Source: Tachypleus tridentatus (Eukaryota; Arthropoda; Merostomata; Xiphosura; Limulidae). Taken from it: a stretch of 64,000 nucleotides of DNA. This document shows, piece by piece, positions 33,390-44,671 of the stretch. The notes below the pieces were generated by a model that did no database searches, was not told the DNA's origin, and was given only the letters and a program-made list of their open reading frames with translations. Each line of letters starts with the position of its first letter. Position 1 is the stretch's first letter. The stretch covers positions 106,811,285 to 106,875,284 of the forward strand of contig NC_134827.1 in assembly GCF_004210375.1 (NCBI RefSeq). Direction: 5' to 3'. A program made the translations under genes and the position numbers.

Positions 33390-34640
33390 TTAGAAGTGAG
33401 TAGTTTTTCGAGATTTGCGACTGTAATGTAAATCACTTTCATGTATCAGCCACCAAATATAGTCTTCCATCATGTTTTCCTTACACGCTTCTTGGTAGCG
33501 GCGTTCAAAGTCCGGTATATCTTGATGGAAGCGCTTGAATTGCTCCTCTGAGTATGCTCCCATGTTCTCCTTGAATTTATCAAGATGAGCGTCAAGGATA
33601 TGGACTTTCAGGGACATCCTGCAGCCCATTTTGCCGTAGTTCCTCACCAGAGCCTCAACCAGTTCCACATAATATTTGGCCTTGTGATTGCCCAAGAAGC
33701 CCCGAACCATTGCGACAAAGCTGCCCCAAGCACTTTTTCCTTTCTACTAAGCTTCTTGTGGAATTCTGTGTACTCCAGGATCTTCTTTATTTGTGGTCCA
33801 ACGAAGACACCAGCTTTGACCTTTGCCTAAGACAGCTTAGGAAAGAAGTCTCGAAGGTACTTGAAGGCTGCAGACTCCTTATCAAGAGCTGTGACAAATT
33901 GTTTCATAAGACCCAATTTTATGTGCAGTAGTGAAAACAACACATTCTGGAGGTCCACTAGTGGCTCACACTTTACATTGTGCCTCCCCACAGAGAACTT
34001 GGTCTGTTGTGGCCAGTGTTTCCTGTTGTAGTGCGTTGCGGTGTCCCTGCTGTCCGAAAGGCAAAAATTACAGGGAAACTTGGTAAAGCCTCCTTGGAGA
34101 CTCATCAGGAATGTCATCATTTTGAAGTCTCTGATAACCTCCCAGCCATACTCATCATACTTCAAGACTTCTAGCAAGGTCTTGACGCTGTTGTATTCCT
34201 CTTTAAGGTGCACCGAATGAGCCAGGAGAAGAGATGGATACTTATTCCTGTTATGGAGCAGCACAGCTTTAAGGCTCCTGGATGAGCTATCAATGAAAAG
34301 GCATTACTCGTTCAGGTTACAGGCAATTCCAATTGCAAAATATTTTATATGTGATATTTTTTCTATACCACTATAATTTAAAAAAATAAATTTTAAAAGG
34401 TCTAAAATTTATATAATATAAAATATTACTATTCAAGCAAGCAGAAATCGTTCGTCTTACCTTCTAGAGTTTTTTTGCAGGTGCCCAGAGTTTGTCTTGA
34501 TACCCGACAGGTATGTCAAAATATGACTTGTAGGCTTCACACATTGTAACAGATGTTGTCACAGAGTACTTTTTTCACTCTTATCTTGATAAATTGACCA
34601 CATACATAGCAGAATGTTTGCAGCTTCTTGATGCCATCTC
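33390..34640 (-). pseudogene. Broken copy of a multicopy arthropod gene family of unknown function
   Basis: Minus strand, four parts. (1) About 34640-34466: a Cys-rich N terminus (LQTFCYVCGQF, later a relic of GYQDKLWAP, then KKTLEG) ending at a good donor gtaaga. (2) Non-coding stretch. (3) 34320-33827: IGIACNLNE, LFIDSSSRSLKAVLLHN, HLKEEYNSVKTLLEVLKY, GGFTKFPCNFCLSDSRD and PLHIKLGLMKQF-like text, ending at TAG 33829-33827. (4) The same frame stays open after the TAG (AKVKAGVFVGPQIKKILEYT), then shifts at about 33712 into GFLGNHKAKYYVELVEALV, GCRMSLKVHILDAHLDKF and FHQDIPDFERRYQ. I remember such proteins as numerous and uncharacterised in arthropods and cnidarians; role unknown. Confidence 0.75.
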
Positions 34641-35308
34641 TGATAAAATCAAATAAGTCTATGTGTTCACCCAGAGACTGGCTTAAATTAGCTTGCAATA
34701 AAATGAAAGGCTCGCATGATTTTGAAGCTGATAAAACTATATTTCATCACGATGAGATTGTATATCGAAACAGTTCTTGCAAGAGAGAACAAACTCCAAA
34801 GTTAAGTTGCTGTTACTGATTAAAATCAATGTTGTGGTTTACAGAATCCAGAAGGCGATCCGAGCTAAAGGCCATCTTTGGGACTGTATCAATGAGAGAA
34901 TAGCCGACTGGGTGACTCCAATAAATAATTTTACATACAAAAAGTTTACCTTCTCAAGGATTAGGGATTCCCGTATTCGAGTGGAAAAGTTCATTCCTTC
35001 AACACAAATAGTCTAATTAAAATCTTTAAAATGTTCGTCAAACTTTTCGGTTGACCACTTGAGACTCAATGTTCAAAACCAAATAGTTAAGTTCAATAAT
35101 TTAGCTGCCAGAAGAAATCAATTCTTTAAAATAGAGACTTAAAATGTTAAGTTTTATCTGATTCAGCAACACCAACAATTTAAAATTAAGTAGTAAATTT
35201 AATTTTAGGTCACTCGGTATAACCCAGATTTAGTGAATGTTTATCTATTCTTACCATTGACACTGTAAGGTTCAAAGTTTAAAATCAAGTATCAAAGCTT
35301 GTTTGCTA
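34641..35308. other. Intergenic, nothing recognised
   Basis: Open frames at 34628-34819 and 34777-35016 have no family signature. Confidence 0.5.
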
Positions 35309-35503
35309 CTTCTTTAATTTCGCGTAAAGCTACACGAGGGTTATCTGCGCTAACCCTCCCTAATTTCGCAGTGTAAGACGAGAGGGAAAGCAGCTAGTCA
35401 TCACCGCTCACCGCCATCTCTTGGGCTATTCTCTCACCAACGAATAGTGGGATTGATCGATACTTTATAATGCCTCTACGGCTGAAAGGACGAGCATGTT
35501 TCG
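35309..35503 (-). mobile_element. tRNA-derived SINE, head missing
   Basis: Tail (aatttcgcgtaaagctacac) to ggctgaaaggacgagcatgt; stops at the point where the tRNA-like head should begin. Confidence 0.88.
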
Positions 35504-35541
35504 TTGTTCTCTCCTTATCAGTGATAGTGTTAACACTCCTT

Positions 35542-35790
35542 CGAAAAGTGGCATAATGGGCCCCAGAGCAACTTGAAAGGTTATTAATATTAGGCTAATA
35601 ATTTTGTATTTAAATGAAATTGCCATTTCATTTGAATGAAATGAAATCAAATAGTGTTTGATTGAAATGAATTGTTTCATTGAATGAAATGAAATCAAAT
35701 GAAATGGCAATTTCATTTAAATACAAATTTATTAGCCTAATATTAATAACCTTTCAAGTTGCTCTGGGGCCTATTAGGCCCCACTTTTCG
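35542..35790. mobile_element. 249 bp foldback element (long inverted repeat)
   Basis: Almost the whole element is one inverted repeat: cgaaaagtggcataatgggc at the left end and ggccccacttttcg at the right; inner arms share ttgaaaggttattaatatta / taatattaataacctttcaa and aatgaaattgccatttcatt / aatggcaatttcatttaaat. Arms are about 105 bases around a centre near 35665 made of caaat and gaaatgaa repeats. No open frame of interest; resembles a foldback or MITE. No clear target duplication. Confidence 0.85.
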
Positions 35791-36315
35791 TTTTGAGACA
35801 CATTCATCAAATATTGTAACATATTCCGACAAAAGATGGCGCGATAGTCAAAAGTGACAAAAAATAAATATGCTAACAAGGGCTGTTCGCTTTTTACTGA
35901 AAAACCACGTTAAGCTACCTGCTTTGTTTACCGCAGGGAATCAAACCGCGGATTCTTAGAGTTGTAACTCAGTAAACTTTCCTTTGTTCCACCACAGGGC
36001 TTTAAAACTATAACAAAATACTAACCTCATACCCGACTTCAAACTAGATATTTTAACTTTTTTTCAGGTGTTTCTTCTCAGTATTTTGATTCAAGATTAT
36101 CACTGAGCTAGAAATGAGGGAGTGTGTTTTTTTAAAGCACAGCTAAATAGTGTTGTTGTTTTTGCTGCCTAATCTTTCGGCTAGTAAATCATTTTCTTGT
36201 CACGAGCACGACAGGTTAATATATTTTTCTGGATTGCGAAATTAGTTTTTAACCTTATCCATTCAAGCCATCCATTTGTCTTAATATTTAACCCAGTTTA
36301 GTTGTAACACCTTTA
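35791..36315. other. Intergenic, possible remnant of the second SINE family
   Basis: Around 35900-36000 (accgcagggaatcaaaccgc) is faintly like the second SINE family in minus orientation; otherwise nothing. Confidence 0.35.
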
Positions 36316-36655
36316 ATCAGCCCTCAGTGGCACAACAGTATGTTTTCGGACTTACAACACTAAAAACCAGGTTTCGATACCCGTGATGAGCAGAGCACCG
36401 ATAGCCATGTCGAACCTTGCTAAGCATGTTCTGATCCCTCTTACACCAAACATAATCGCCCTTTCAGCCGTGGAGACGTTATAAAGTGACGGCCAATTCC
36501 CCTATTCGTTGATAAAAGAGTATCCCAAGAGTTGGCGGTGGGTGGTGATGACTAGCTGTCTTCCCTCTAGTCTTATACTGCTAAATTAGGGACTGATAAC
36601 GCACATAGCTCTTAAGTAGTTTTGCGCGAAGTTAACAAACAACAAAACTTCGAAC
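36316..36655 (+). mobile_element. Chimeric SINE: second-family head joined to first-family body
   Basis: 36318-36405 reads as the second family (gccctcagtggcacaacagt, then ggtttcgatacccgtgatga). From about 36448 it is the first family (acaccaaacataatcgccct to tagttttgcgcgaagttaac). A few odd bases join them. Confidence 0.7.
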
Positions 36656-36799
36656 AATAATATCAAAAAGATGTTTTGGTTTTACAGAAATTTTTGAATT
36701 TAAATACTGTTGTTTCACTCTACAAGCGGAAGAATTTACATTTTGTTCACCGTTTTAAGACTCAGTGTCATCCCTAGTCAAATCACAACCAACTCTTAG

Positions 36800-37010
36800 G
36801 TCTTTCACCCAACCCATGAATGTTCACCGATATTGTTATCAGTGTCTTTATTACACTTTCAACACTTTGTTAATCTGAAGATGACCTATGAAGGTCAAAA
36901 CGTTGTTCTCTGCTCATCAATAGAAGTGTTAATACCCGTACCAGCCGTTCTGAGATACATTTTTACTTCACGTGGGTTTCTCGTCATCACGAGTTTGAAC
37001 ACATCAGTAG
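36800..37010 (+). mobile_element. Penelope-type terminal fragment
   Basis: Contains ctgaagatgacctatgaagg then tcaaaacgttgttctc at 36875-36911, followed by taccagccgttctgagatac and ttttacttcacgtgggtttc. Both blocks recur at 61843-61940. No coding sequence. Confidence 0.6.
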
Positions 37011-37449
37011 ACACCAATGTCCGAAATACTTCCTTTACCATATTTTAGACTTATATAAAAAAAAAATACGTTTTAGATGTATTTTTTGCGCATGCACATT
37101 ATTACTTCTGTTTCTCACAACTTAGTTTATAAATTAATACAATATTGTAAATAATGTTATTGAAGACAGTATAATGACCATTTCTCTGTACGATGGTGTA
37201 ATAAACAATCTATAATGTCTATCCTTCTGTGCCAGGGTGTTTAACAAGGAAGCTACTGTACAATAAAACTCACCTTTGTTCTCATTACCCACTAAATAAC
37301 TTAAGAATATAGTCCTGATTATTAATAAAATGTTATTACTGTCAACCAACTTTATGCAGAACAGTTGAATATTTTATGTGACGCGTTTAATGAATAAACT
37401 CCCTTCCCATACACAGTTTTCTGTTAGATAAACGAAGTGAAATGTGTAT
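37011..37449. other. Intergenic, nothing recognised
   Basis: AT-rich. Confidence 0.55.
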
Positions 37450-37610
37450 GCTGCCGTCATATATACGTAAAAACGGCTCGTTTGGGTTGAGAAAATATTT
37501 TACGTAGAGGAGCGAACAACGTTTCGACCTTCTTCGGTCATCGTCAGGTTCACAAAGAAAGAAAGAGGTAACTGACAGGAAGCTGACCACATTATTGGCT
37601 ATCACATTTT
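37450..37610 (-). mobile_element. Penelope-type 3' terminal fragment
   Basis: On the minus strand this matches the end of the 6340-6930 element closely: gtggtcagc, ctttctttgtgaacctgacg, atgaccgaagaaggtcgaaa, then tctcaacccaaacgagccgt. Confidence 0.7.
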
Positions 37611-37628
37611 TGAAGTTTATAAGATTAT

Positions 37629-37902
37629 TTAGTTTGTTTTTGAACTTCGCGCAAAGCTACACGAGGGCTATCTGCCCTAGCTGTCCCTAATTTAGCAGCG
37701 TAAGACTAAATGGAAGGCAGCTGGGCATCACGACCCACCGCCAACTCCTGGGTTACTCTTTTATCAACAAGTAGTGGAATTGACCGTCATATTATAATGC
37801 CCCCACGGCTGAAAGGGCGAGCGTGTTTGGTGTGATGGGGATTCGAACTCTCGACCCTCAAATTATAAGTCTAGCACCTTAACCACCTGATCATGCAGGG
37901 CC
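37629..37902 (-). mobile_element. tRNA-derived SINE, full length
   Basis: From gtttgtttttgaacttcgcg to the head complement accacctgatcatgcagggc. Flanks tttataagattat (37616-37628) and tttataaaactat (37903-37915) form a 13 base target duplication with two mismatches. Confidence 0.92.
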
Positions 37903-38009
37903 TTTATAAAACTATATATATATATATACATATGTATTGTTTCTGTAGAACACTTTGACACGCTTTGACATACAAATAAAGCTCTATACCTTTACTCGGA
38001 CCTGGATAC

Positions 38010-39002
38010 ATTAGGTCAGTAATGACCTTTACTAGGTTCTTTAAACATTTGGTCGGTACAGATCCTTGATAGACTTTTGAGATATTTGGTCACTATAGAT
38101 TTTTGATACATTTGGTCAGTATGGACCTTTACTAGGTTTTTGAAACATTTGGTCGGTATAGATCCTAATTAGATTTTTCAGATATTTGGTCAGTATAGGT
38201 TCTTGAAACATTTGGTCGGTATAGATCCTAATTAGATTTTTGAGATATTTGGTCAGTATAGGTTCTTTAAACATTTGGTCGGTATAGATCCTAATTAGAT
38301 TTTTGAGATATTTGATCAGTATAGGTTCTTGAAACATTTGGTCGGTATAGATCCTAATTAGATTTTTGAGATATTTGGTCAGTATAGGTTCTTGAAACAT
38401 TTGGTCGGTACAGATCCTAATTAGATTTTTGAGATATTTGGTCAGTATAGGTTCTTGAAACATTTGGTCGGTACAGATCCTAATTAGATTTTTCAGATAT
38501 TTGGTCAGTATAGGTTCTTGAAACATTTGGTCGGTATAGATCCTAATTAGATTTTTTGAGATATTTGGTCAGTATAGGTTCTTGAAACATTTGGTCGGTA
38601 TAGATCCTAATTAGATTTTTGAGATATTTGGTCAGTATAGGTTCTTGAAACATTTGGTCGGTATAGATCCTAATTAGATTTTTGAGATATTTGGTCAGTA
38701 TAGGTTCTTGAAACATTTGGTCGGTATAGATCCTAATTAGATTTTTCAGATATTTGGTCAGTATAGGTTCTTGAAACATTTGGTCGGTATAGATTCTAAT
38801 TAGATTTTTCAGATATTTGGTCAGTATAGGTTCTTGAAACATTTGGTCGGTATAGATCCTAATTAGATTTTTCAGATATTTGGTCAGTATAGGTTCTTGA
38901 AACATTTGGTCGGTATAGATCCTAATTAGATTTTTGAGATATTTGGTCAGTATAGGTTCTTGAAACATTTGGTCGGTATAGATCCTAATTAGATTTTTGA
39001 GT
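38010..39002. repeat. 63 bp tandem array, about 15 copies
   Basis: Each unit combines two related halves: catttggtcggtatagatcc ... ttgagata and tttggtcagtataggttctt gaaa. Copies in the centre are almost identical; those at the left edge (38010-38150) are diverged. Because 63 is divisible by three, minus-strand frames repeating a 21-residue motif (MFQEPILTKYLKNLIRIYTD plus Q) run across it; a single extra T near 38551 splits them. Confidence 0.94.
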
Positions 39003-39854
39003 CAGTAGAAAGTCACCAACAGCTCGCGCCACTCTTTTAAAACGTACAAAACTTTTTGATTTTCGAGTAGAACATTTTTGAAACAGAACAACTAAATTAC
39101 TTTAAAATATGCTGTGAATAGAAACACAACTGATACTTGTTGATTTCAAACCACGCACTGATAGAAACACGTAAATATATATTGCTAAGTGGTACAGTCT
39201 CGTGACCTGAGTTACAATTCAATGATCAGAAGGACTGACCTATTAGATTATGAAGTCTGGACATGCCATTTCATATTGTATGGTATGGGCATTTCTTGTA
39301 GATACTTTTGTGTGTATAAATATTTTGTCTATATTCCCTCTGTGTCAGTTTACATAAACAATATAAACATTCGTGAAGGGATTTTACGTTGTTTTAAAAC
39401 CAGGGGTTTTCAGAGATCACGTGATCCCCTCTTGGTTTATTGGGAACGCCCCGTGAGAGAACAAAACAAACACAAAACGTGGAAGAGAGAGTCGTTACGT
39501 GAGTGATTTTAATTAAGTCAGAGATACCTAGAGTAGTCTGAAAGAGTCGAGAAAACCGTGAATGTGGGAAAGTCAGACATCAGTGTAACTACGTTTCTCA
39601 AAACAGTTTTGTTTCACGTACGTTTATGATTTTTCAGAGTCGTAACCAAAGGTAGTACGAGCGCCGACCTGTAGGCGGCGCGAGTATGCATCGTTGAAAA
39701 TAAGGATAGGTTAAATTTATTTGTGTATGTGTGTGTGTGTGTTTTTTAAAGAGGAGAGCAGAAATTATATCTCTCACAGAGCGCCATCTACTATCGATAG
39801 ATACTAATTGTAGCTAGTTGCTGGCAACAAAGTTATAATACATCTAGTCTGGTT
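39003..39854. other. Intergenic, nothing recognised
   Basis: Includes a short gt-repeat at 39722-39742. The open frame 39189-39506 shows no family signature. Confidence 0.5.
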
Positions 39855-39972
39855 TAGTTATTATTAACCACAAAGCTATACAATGACCTGTCTGAGATCT
39901 ATCGACCACGGGTATTGAAGTCCGAATTTTAGGGTCGAAAGCCTACAGAATTACTACCGCTGAGCCAATTAA
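39855..39972 (-). mobile_element. Second SINE family, copy
   Basis: accacaaagctatacaatga, cgaccacgggtattgaagtc, ctaccgctgagcc. Diverged. Confidence 0.6.
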
Positions 39973-40235
39973 GGGCAAGTTCTAATGAAGCGAATGATTC
40001 ATGTAACTCAACCAAATTGAATTAGGGTTTGAATGTATGTATACATTTGATAGACGAATCAGGATAACGCTGTCTTTCTGTATCCACTCAAGTGGGGCGT
40101 GACGTCATTCCCTGCAATGTTCAAACAAACTCATTGAACTTTATTTTTTACAATCAACTACTGGCATTGAACCAGTCGATATGTGTAGATGATATTCAAA
40201 ACAAGTTTAAAACTACACTTCCATAAATTATTACT

Positions 40236-40330
40236 TCTGATAGCTCAGCGATAAATCTCGGTTCGATACCAGAGGTGGGCAAAACACAGATTGTTCATTG
40301 TGTAGTTTTACAGTTAACAATAAACAGAAA
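40236..40330 (+). mobile_element. Second SINE family, partial
   Basis: gatagctcagcgataaatct, cggttcgataccagaggtgg, tail tgtgtagttttacagttaac. Part of the head is deleted. Confidence 0.55.
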
Positions 40331-40387
40331 GAACATAAAGTAGTAAGCGTTGCTTCTCTCACTTGCTTTATTTTACAGAAAGAAAAA

Positions 40388-40651
40388 GGCCCGGCATGGC
40401 CAGGTGGTTACGGCACTCGACTCGTAATCTGAGAGTCACGGATTCGAATCTCCGTCACACCAAAGATGTTTGCCGGTTCAGCCGTGAAGGCGTTATAATG
40501 TGACGTTCAATCATAGTATTCGTTGGTAAAAGATTAACCCAATAGTTGGCGATGGGTGGTGATGACTAGTTGCCTTCTTTCTCGTCTTACACTATTAAAT
40601 TAGGGACGGCTAACGCTGATAGCCCTCGTGTAGCGCGAAATTCTAAACAAC
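40388..40651 (+). mobile_element. tRNA-derived SINE, full length
   Basis: Head ggcccggcatggccaggtgg with gtcacggattcgaatctccg; tail tagcgcgaaattctaaacaa. Flanks share ttacagaaa, a probable target duplication. Confidence 0.92.
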
Positions 40652-40659
40652 CAATTACA

Positions 40660-40996
40660 GAAAATTGATAGTAAGATATCACAGAAATGATAAAAATTGT
40701 CTGAAATTTTAAATCGAGGTCGAACCTGAAGTGCATTATGACGTTAATTCTTGTCCAATTATGATTAATAATCATCTTATATTTTAAATTTAAATTATAT
40801 ATTTATTTATCAGATAATACAATCAGCAAACAAATAACTATCACGTGACATCTTAATTATATAAATGTATTACTACAGTTATCCATTATTTGTACCTGTT
40901 ATATTACCGTATCTTTTTCTGAACCGAAAATGAGCTATCCGTCTCCTGGCGGCACAATAAGATACCAACTATCAGTGAAAACCAACAACAAAAGAA
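40660..40996. other. Intergenic, nothing recognised
   Basis: AT-rich. Confidence 0.6.
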
Positions 40997-41007
40997 ACGA
41001 GAAATGG

Positions 41008-41289
41008 TTTGTTTGTTTGTTTGTTTGTTTGTTTGTTTTGAATTTCGTGCAAAGCTACTCGAGGGCTGTCTGCGCTAGCCGTCCCTAATTTAGCAGTGTA
41101 AGACTAGAGGGAAGGCAGCTAGTCATCACCACCCACCGCCAACTCTTGGGATACTCTTTTACCAATTAATAGTGGAATTAACCGTCACATTATAACGCTC
41201 CCACGGTTGAAAGGGCAAGCATGTTTGGTGCAACCGGGATTCAAACCCGTGACCCTCGGCTTACGAGCCCACGAGCCCATGCCGGGCCC
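41008..41289 (-). mobile_element. tRNA-derived SINE, full length with perfect target duplication
   Basis: Starts with gtttg repeats (tail), ends gcccatgccgggcc (head). Target duplication acgagaaatgg at 40997-41007 and 41290-41300. The head has a short internal duplication (gagcccacgagcccatg). Confidence 0.95.
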
Positions 41290-41300
41290 ACGAGAAATGG

Positions 41301-42024
41301 AACAAACTGTTACGATCCTTGATATTAGAGATAGTTTTCTTTATTTGACTTTACACTGACTTCTACACGCGAAACTGTATTATTTTATTACTGTAAATTA
41401 ACATTACAAGTAAAACTACTCGTCTCCAGTGACCTTAAACGTTTAAGTTAATCTTTCAGTTTAAATTATTTCATGGACTTTAAAACGGTTAGTTATATTA
41501 TATTGTGTTGCACTATTGGTTTCACTCAGAACCAAAACTCTGAACTAATTACACCACCCACTACACACACACAAAAGTTTAATATTCCAGTCATACTAAG
41601 AGATACTCAACAATAGCATAAAGTAAATCTACAATTTTATTGTTAAAGTTACGTCACATTTTAAATTGTGAATTGCAGAATGATTAATTTCTAATAATTT
41701 AGTGTGAAATATAATTTGGTATTAACACTGTTCATATCTCTTCTACCGTCATTTCAAAAGTGAATATTCAGTTTCACTTGCCTGCACAGTATTTTAAGCA
41801 AGAGACAGACGAACACTCGCAATGTGCAAATATAAGATTGCGTCACAAGTCAGGTGATCTTAATAGTCCCAGAGGGCGCCCCTTTTCGGTGACGTAATTT
41901 AATCTCCACTCGTTGCAAGCCCAGACTGAAGAGGCTTCCAAGAAGGCAGGTGGGCGTGTCTGACACTTGCATCTCTGAGCATTAATTCGTAATTTACAAC
42001 ATAACAAGGTTTATGTCCTAATTA
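41301..42024. other. Intergenic, nothing recognised
   Basis: The stretch 41850-41960 is less AT-rich (agagggcgccccttttcggt) and could be regulatory, but no motif set decides this. Confidence 0.4.
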
Positions 42025-42285
42025 GCCCGGCCTAGCTAGATGGTTCGACTCGTTATCTGAGAGTCGTGGATTCGAATCCCGGTCGCACCAAACATGTTCG
42101 GCCTTTCAGCCGTGGGGCGTTATAATGTGACGATCAATCCCACTATTCGTTGGTAAAAGAGTAGCCCAAGAATTGACGGCGAGTGGTAATGACTAGCTGC
42201 CTTCTCTCTAGTCGATCACTGTTAAATTAGGGACGGCTAGCGCAGATAGCCTTCGAGTAGCTTTGCGCGAAATTCAAAACAAAAC
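42025..42285 (+). mobile_element. tRNA-derived SINE, full length
   Basis: Head gcccggcctagctagatggt; tail tagctttgcgcgaaattcaa. Flanks ttatgtcctaat (42011-42022) and ttacatcttaat (42286-42297) look like a diverged target duplication. Confidence 0.92.
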
Positions 42286-42297
42286 TTACATCTTAAT

Positions 42298-43167
42298 AAA
42301 AATGTTAAATATTTTTTTCATATTGAAAGCGCACAACGTGCGCCTTGTATACTATACTATTGATCTGTGTACCTGCGTGTCTCCTATACTGCTAAGCTAT
42401 CTAACCTCCCCCTACTGTTCTTGAGTTACTGTGTGTTATTAATGTTTCACGTACTTTTTATTTTCTCGAGAATTAATTCATTACATTTTGTAGAGGGCGG
42501 TGTGGCTTTGAGTCCGAGTGCTTACGTAAGCAACCAGGAAAAACTAAAACAAATTCGAGAACAATTTTGAAGTACATGGTTGAATCGCGCCAGAAGTTTC
42601 AGAGATTAATTAACGGATTTAAACCCACTTGAATCACGTGCCTAAGATGGGTTCATTAATAATCTTCCAACTTAAAGGAAATCTTCATAAGTCACTCTTA
42701 AAAGCGGTAAGAGCTTTTCTAGAACAAGTACTGCAAGTGACATATGCAGGTCACAAAATGGACGGTCTTGCAACTCTTGCAAAAGGCCCTCTCGAGCAGA
42801 CTATATATTTTATAAAAGGCTTAAGGGAATAGTGAAATATATTTCAAAATGATCCTTAGAGCAAACAACAACGTATTTAATAACTTTACAAGCAGAAGTC
42901 GTGATAGAGTTCTTACCATCATTACGATGTGTCCAATAGGAGTCTTGATTGGGCGCTAAGAGCTTTAAATGCTGAGAACAAGAGCACTCAGTGCGTTAAG
43001 TACTTGGTCACCTTCAATTTTTATCCGCGTGTGAGGTTTGGTAACAGACAGGTAAACAAATGGCTTGCAAGACATATATCGCATTAATATATACAGCAAT
43101 CGTTTATAACGGATTTTGTAATTTTCCTGTTGTGATTAAGGGACATCAATGACATTAATTAAAGGTT
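42298..43167. other. Intergenic, nothing recognised
   Basis: Short open frames at 42367-42570 and 42629-42832 have no family signature. Confidence 0.45.
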
Positions 43168-43262
43168 TGTTTATTAGATTTTTAGACACTGTGCTCTGTC
43201 CCTACGGGTATCGAAACCTGATTTTTATCGATGAAAGCCCTCATGTTTACCGCTAGCACATC
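43168..43262 (-). mobile_element. Second SINE family, partial
   Basis: gacactgtgctctgtcccta, cgggtatcgaaacctgattt, tttaccgctagcacatcg. Confidence 0.6.
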
Positions 43263-43385
43263 GTGGTTGTCAGTGGTCTTAGAATTTTGATGGTCTGTAT
43301 TACTCTCAAGAACAAATAATTAAAACTTCACAGTTTATGTGCTTGTTTGCTCGTTTTAGTTTGCGTAAAACTGAAATATTTCATA

Positions 43386-43410
43386 CACACACACACACAC
43401 ACACACACAG
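43386..43410. repeat. CA microsatellite
   Basis: Twelve or more ca dinucleotides. Confidence 0.95.
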
Positions 43411-44166
43411 AGTTAGATGTATTTACATTTTCTGGAGAGAACATAAAATAAAAACAGCCACAAAACAAACATCCGGTACCGGAGCGCAAATCATTGTGTG
43501 ATATATCCTGGTTTTTGAGGTACCGGCGGAAGGAAGACCCAAATTACTTGGGAAATACTCCGTCAGCCTATCCAGTATGACATTGAATTCGCTGGCTTCG
43601 TATGCTTGAAGCACGTGTCTGTGCTCATGTCCACAATGTCCCACATCTTTACCATCTTTCGCTTTCTGTAGCCAGAAGTGGAAAGGCGATAACTCTCTTG
43701 TTACATTCAGAAATACAGAAATTCAGAAAAATAACAGCAAAGCTGTCCCTTAAGTCGGAATTGCATCGCTCAGCATGACGTTTGGACATGATACCAATAT
43801 CTTCTGGTACTAAACCCAACATTTTGTTTCAGTATTGTTTCTATCTTCCACCCCTTTTATCTGAATCTCCCCCAGATATTGCACCTCCCTTCAATGGTTC
43901 TAAGACGATCCACGCAGTAGTAAGGTTCTATATATAGAATGAGACCCAAGTACGTTTGTTTATCTATAAACAAATAACCAGTGCTAATAATCTAATTAAA
44001 TGCCACGTGCGTAATACGTAAGGTACAACCTATCTATACGCATGACAGTACTTGAAGCCAACGATGTATTTGTATTCTATAATTAAGGCATATCGTATTA
44101 TTACTTTCATTAACAGTGTTGATTAGAATTGTTAATATATCTTGTTTTGGTGTGCGTTTTTTTTTC
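43411..44166. other. Intergenic, one unassigned open frame
   Basis: A minus-strand frame at 43644-43423 (GHCGHEHRHVLQAYEASEF) looks somewhat coding-like but matches nothing I know and has no clear partner exons. Otherwise nothing. Confidence 0.35.
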
Positions 44167-44262
44167 TTATAGTTTTGTTTTTTTGGTTTGTTTTTGAAAT
44201 TTCGCGCAATACTACACGATGGCCGCCTGCGCTAGCTGTCCCTAACTTAGCAGTACTGAAAA
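44167..44262 (-). mobile_element. tRNA-derived SINE, tail part only
   Basis: gaaatttcgcgcaatactac to ctgtccctaacttagcagta, then unrelated sequence. Confidence 0.8.
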
Positions 44263-44412
44263 GGTACTTAGACCTTACCCTAAAAGTAAAATAAACAGAG
44301 TCGAGTTATGGTTCATACCTTACTCAGTATTAAGTCTGTTTAACACTTCACCGTTTCTAATACACGTTTTTGTGAAACGACATTTTACGTAAAGCAAATC
44401 ACACGAGTGAAA

Positions 44413-44671
44413 GGCCCGGCCTGAGCAGGTGGTTAGGGCGCTCGACTCGAGGCTTCGAATCCCGTTTCACTAAGCATGCTCGTCTCTTCAGCTTTATAAC
44501 AACGACGTTATAATGTTACGGTCAAGCCCACTATTCCTATGGTAAAAAGAGTAGCTCAACAGTTAGCTGTGGACGGTGATGGCTCTAGTATTTCACTGCT
44601 AAACTAGGGACTGCTAGCGCAGATGGCCTTCATTTCTTTTAGCTTTGCACGAACTTCCATACAAATCAAAC
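44413..44671 (+). mobile_element. tRNA-derived SINE
   Basis: Head ggcccggcctgagcaggtgg with a deleted anticodon-arm region; body ggtcaagcccactattccta; tail agctttgcacgaacttcc. Diverged. Confidence 0.88.

Noticed and set aside
38116..38968. Minus-strand frames with a 21-residue repeat
   Set aside because: Unit length 63 is a multiple of three, so any stop-free frame repeats. A one-base insertion breaks it; no sign of selection. Kept as a repeat and as a low-level finding only.
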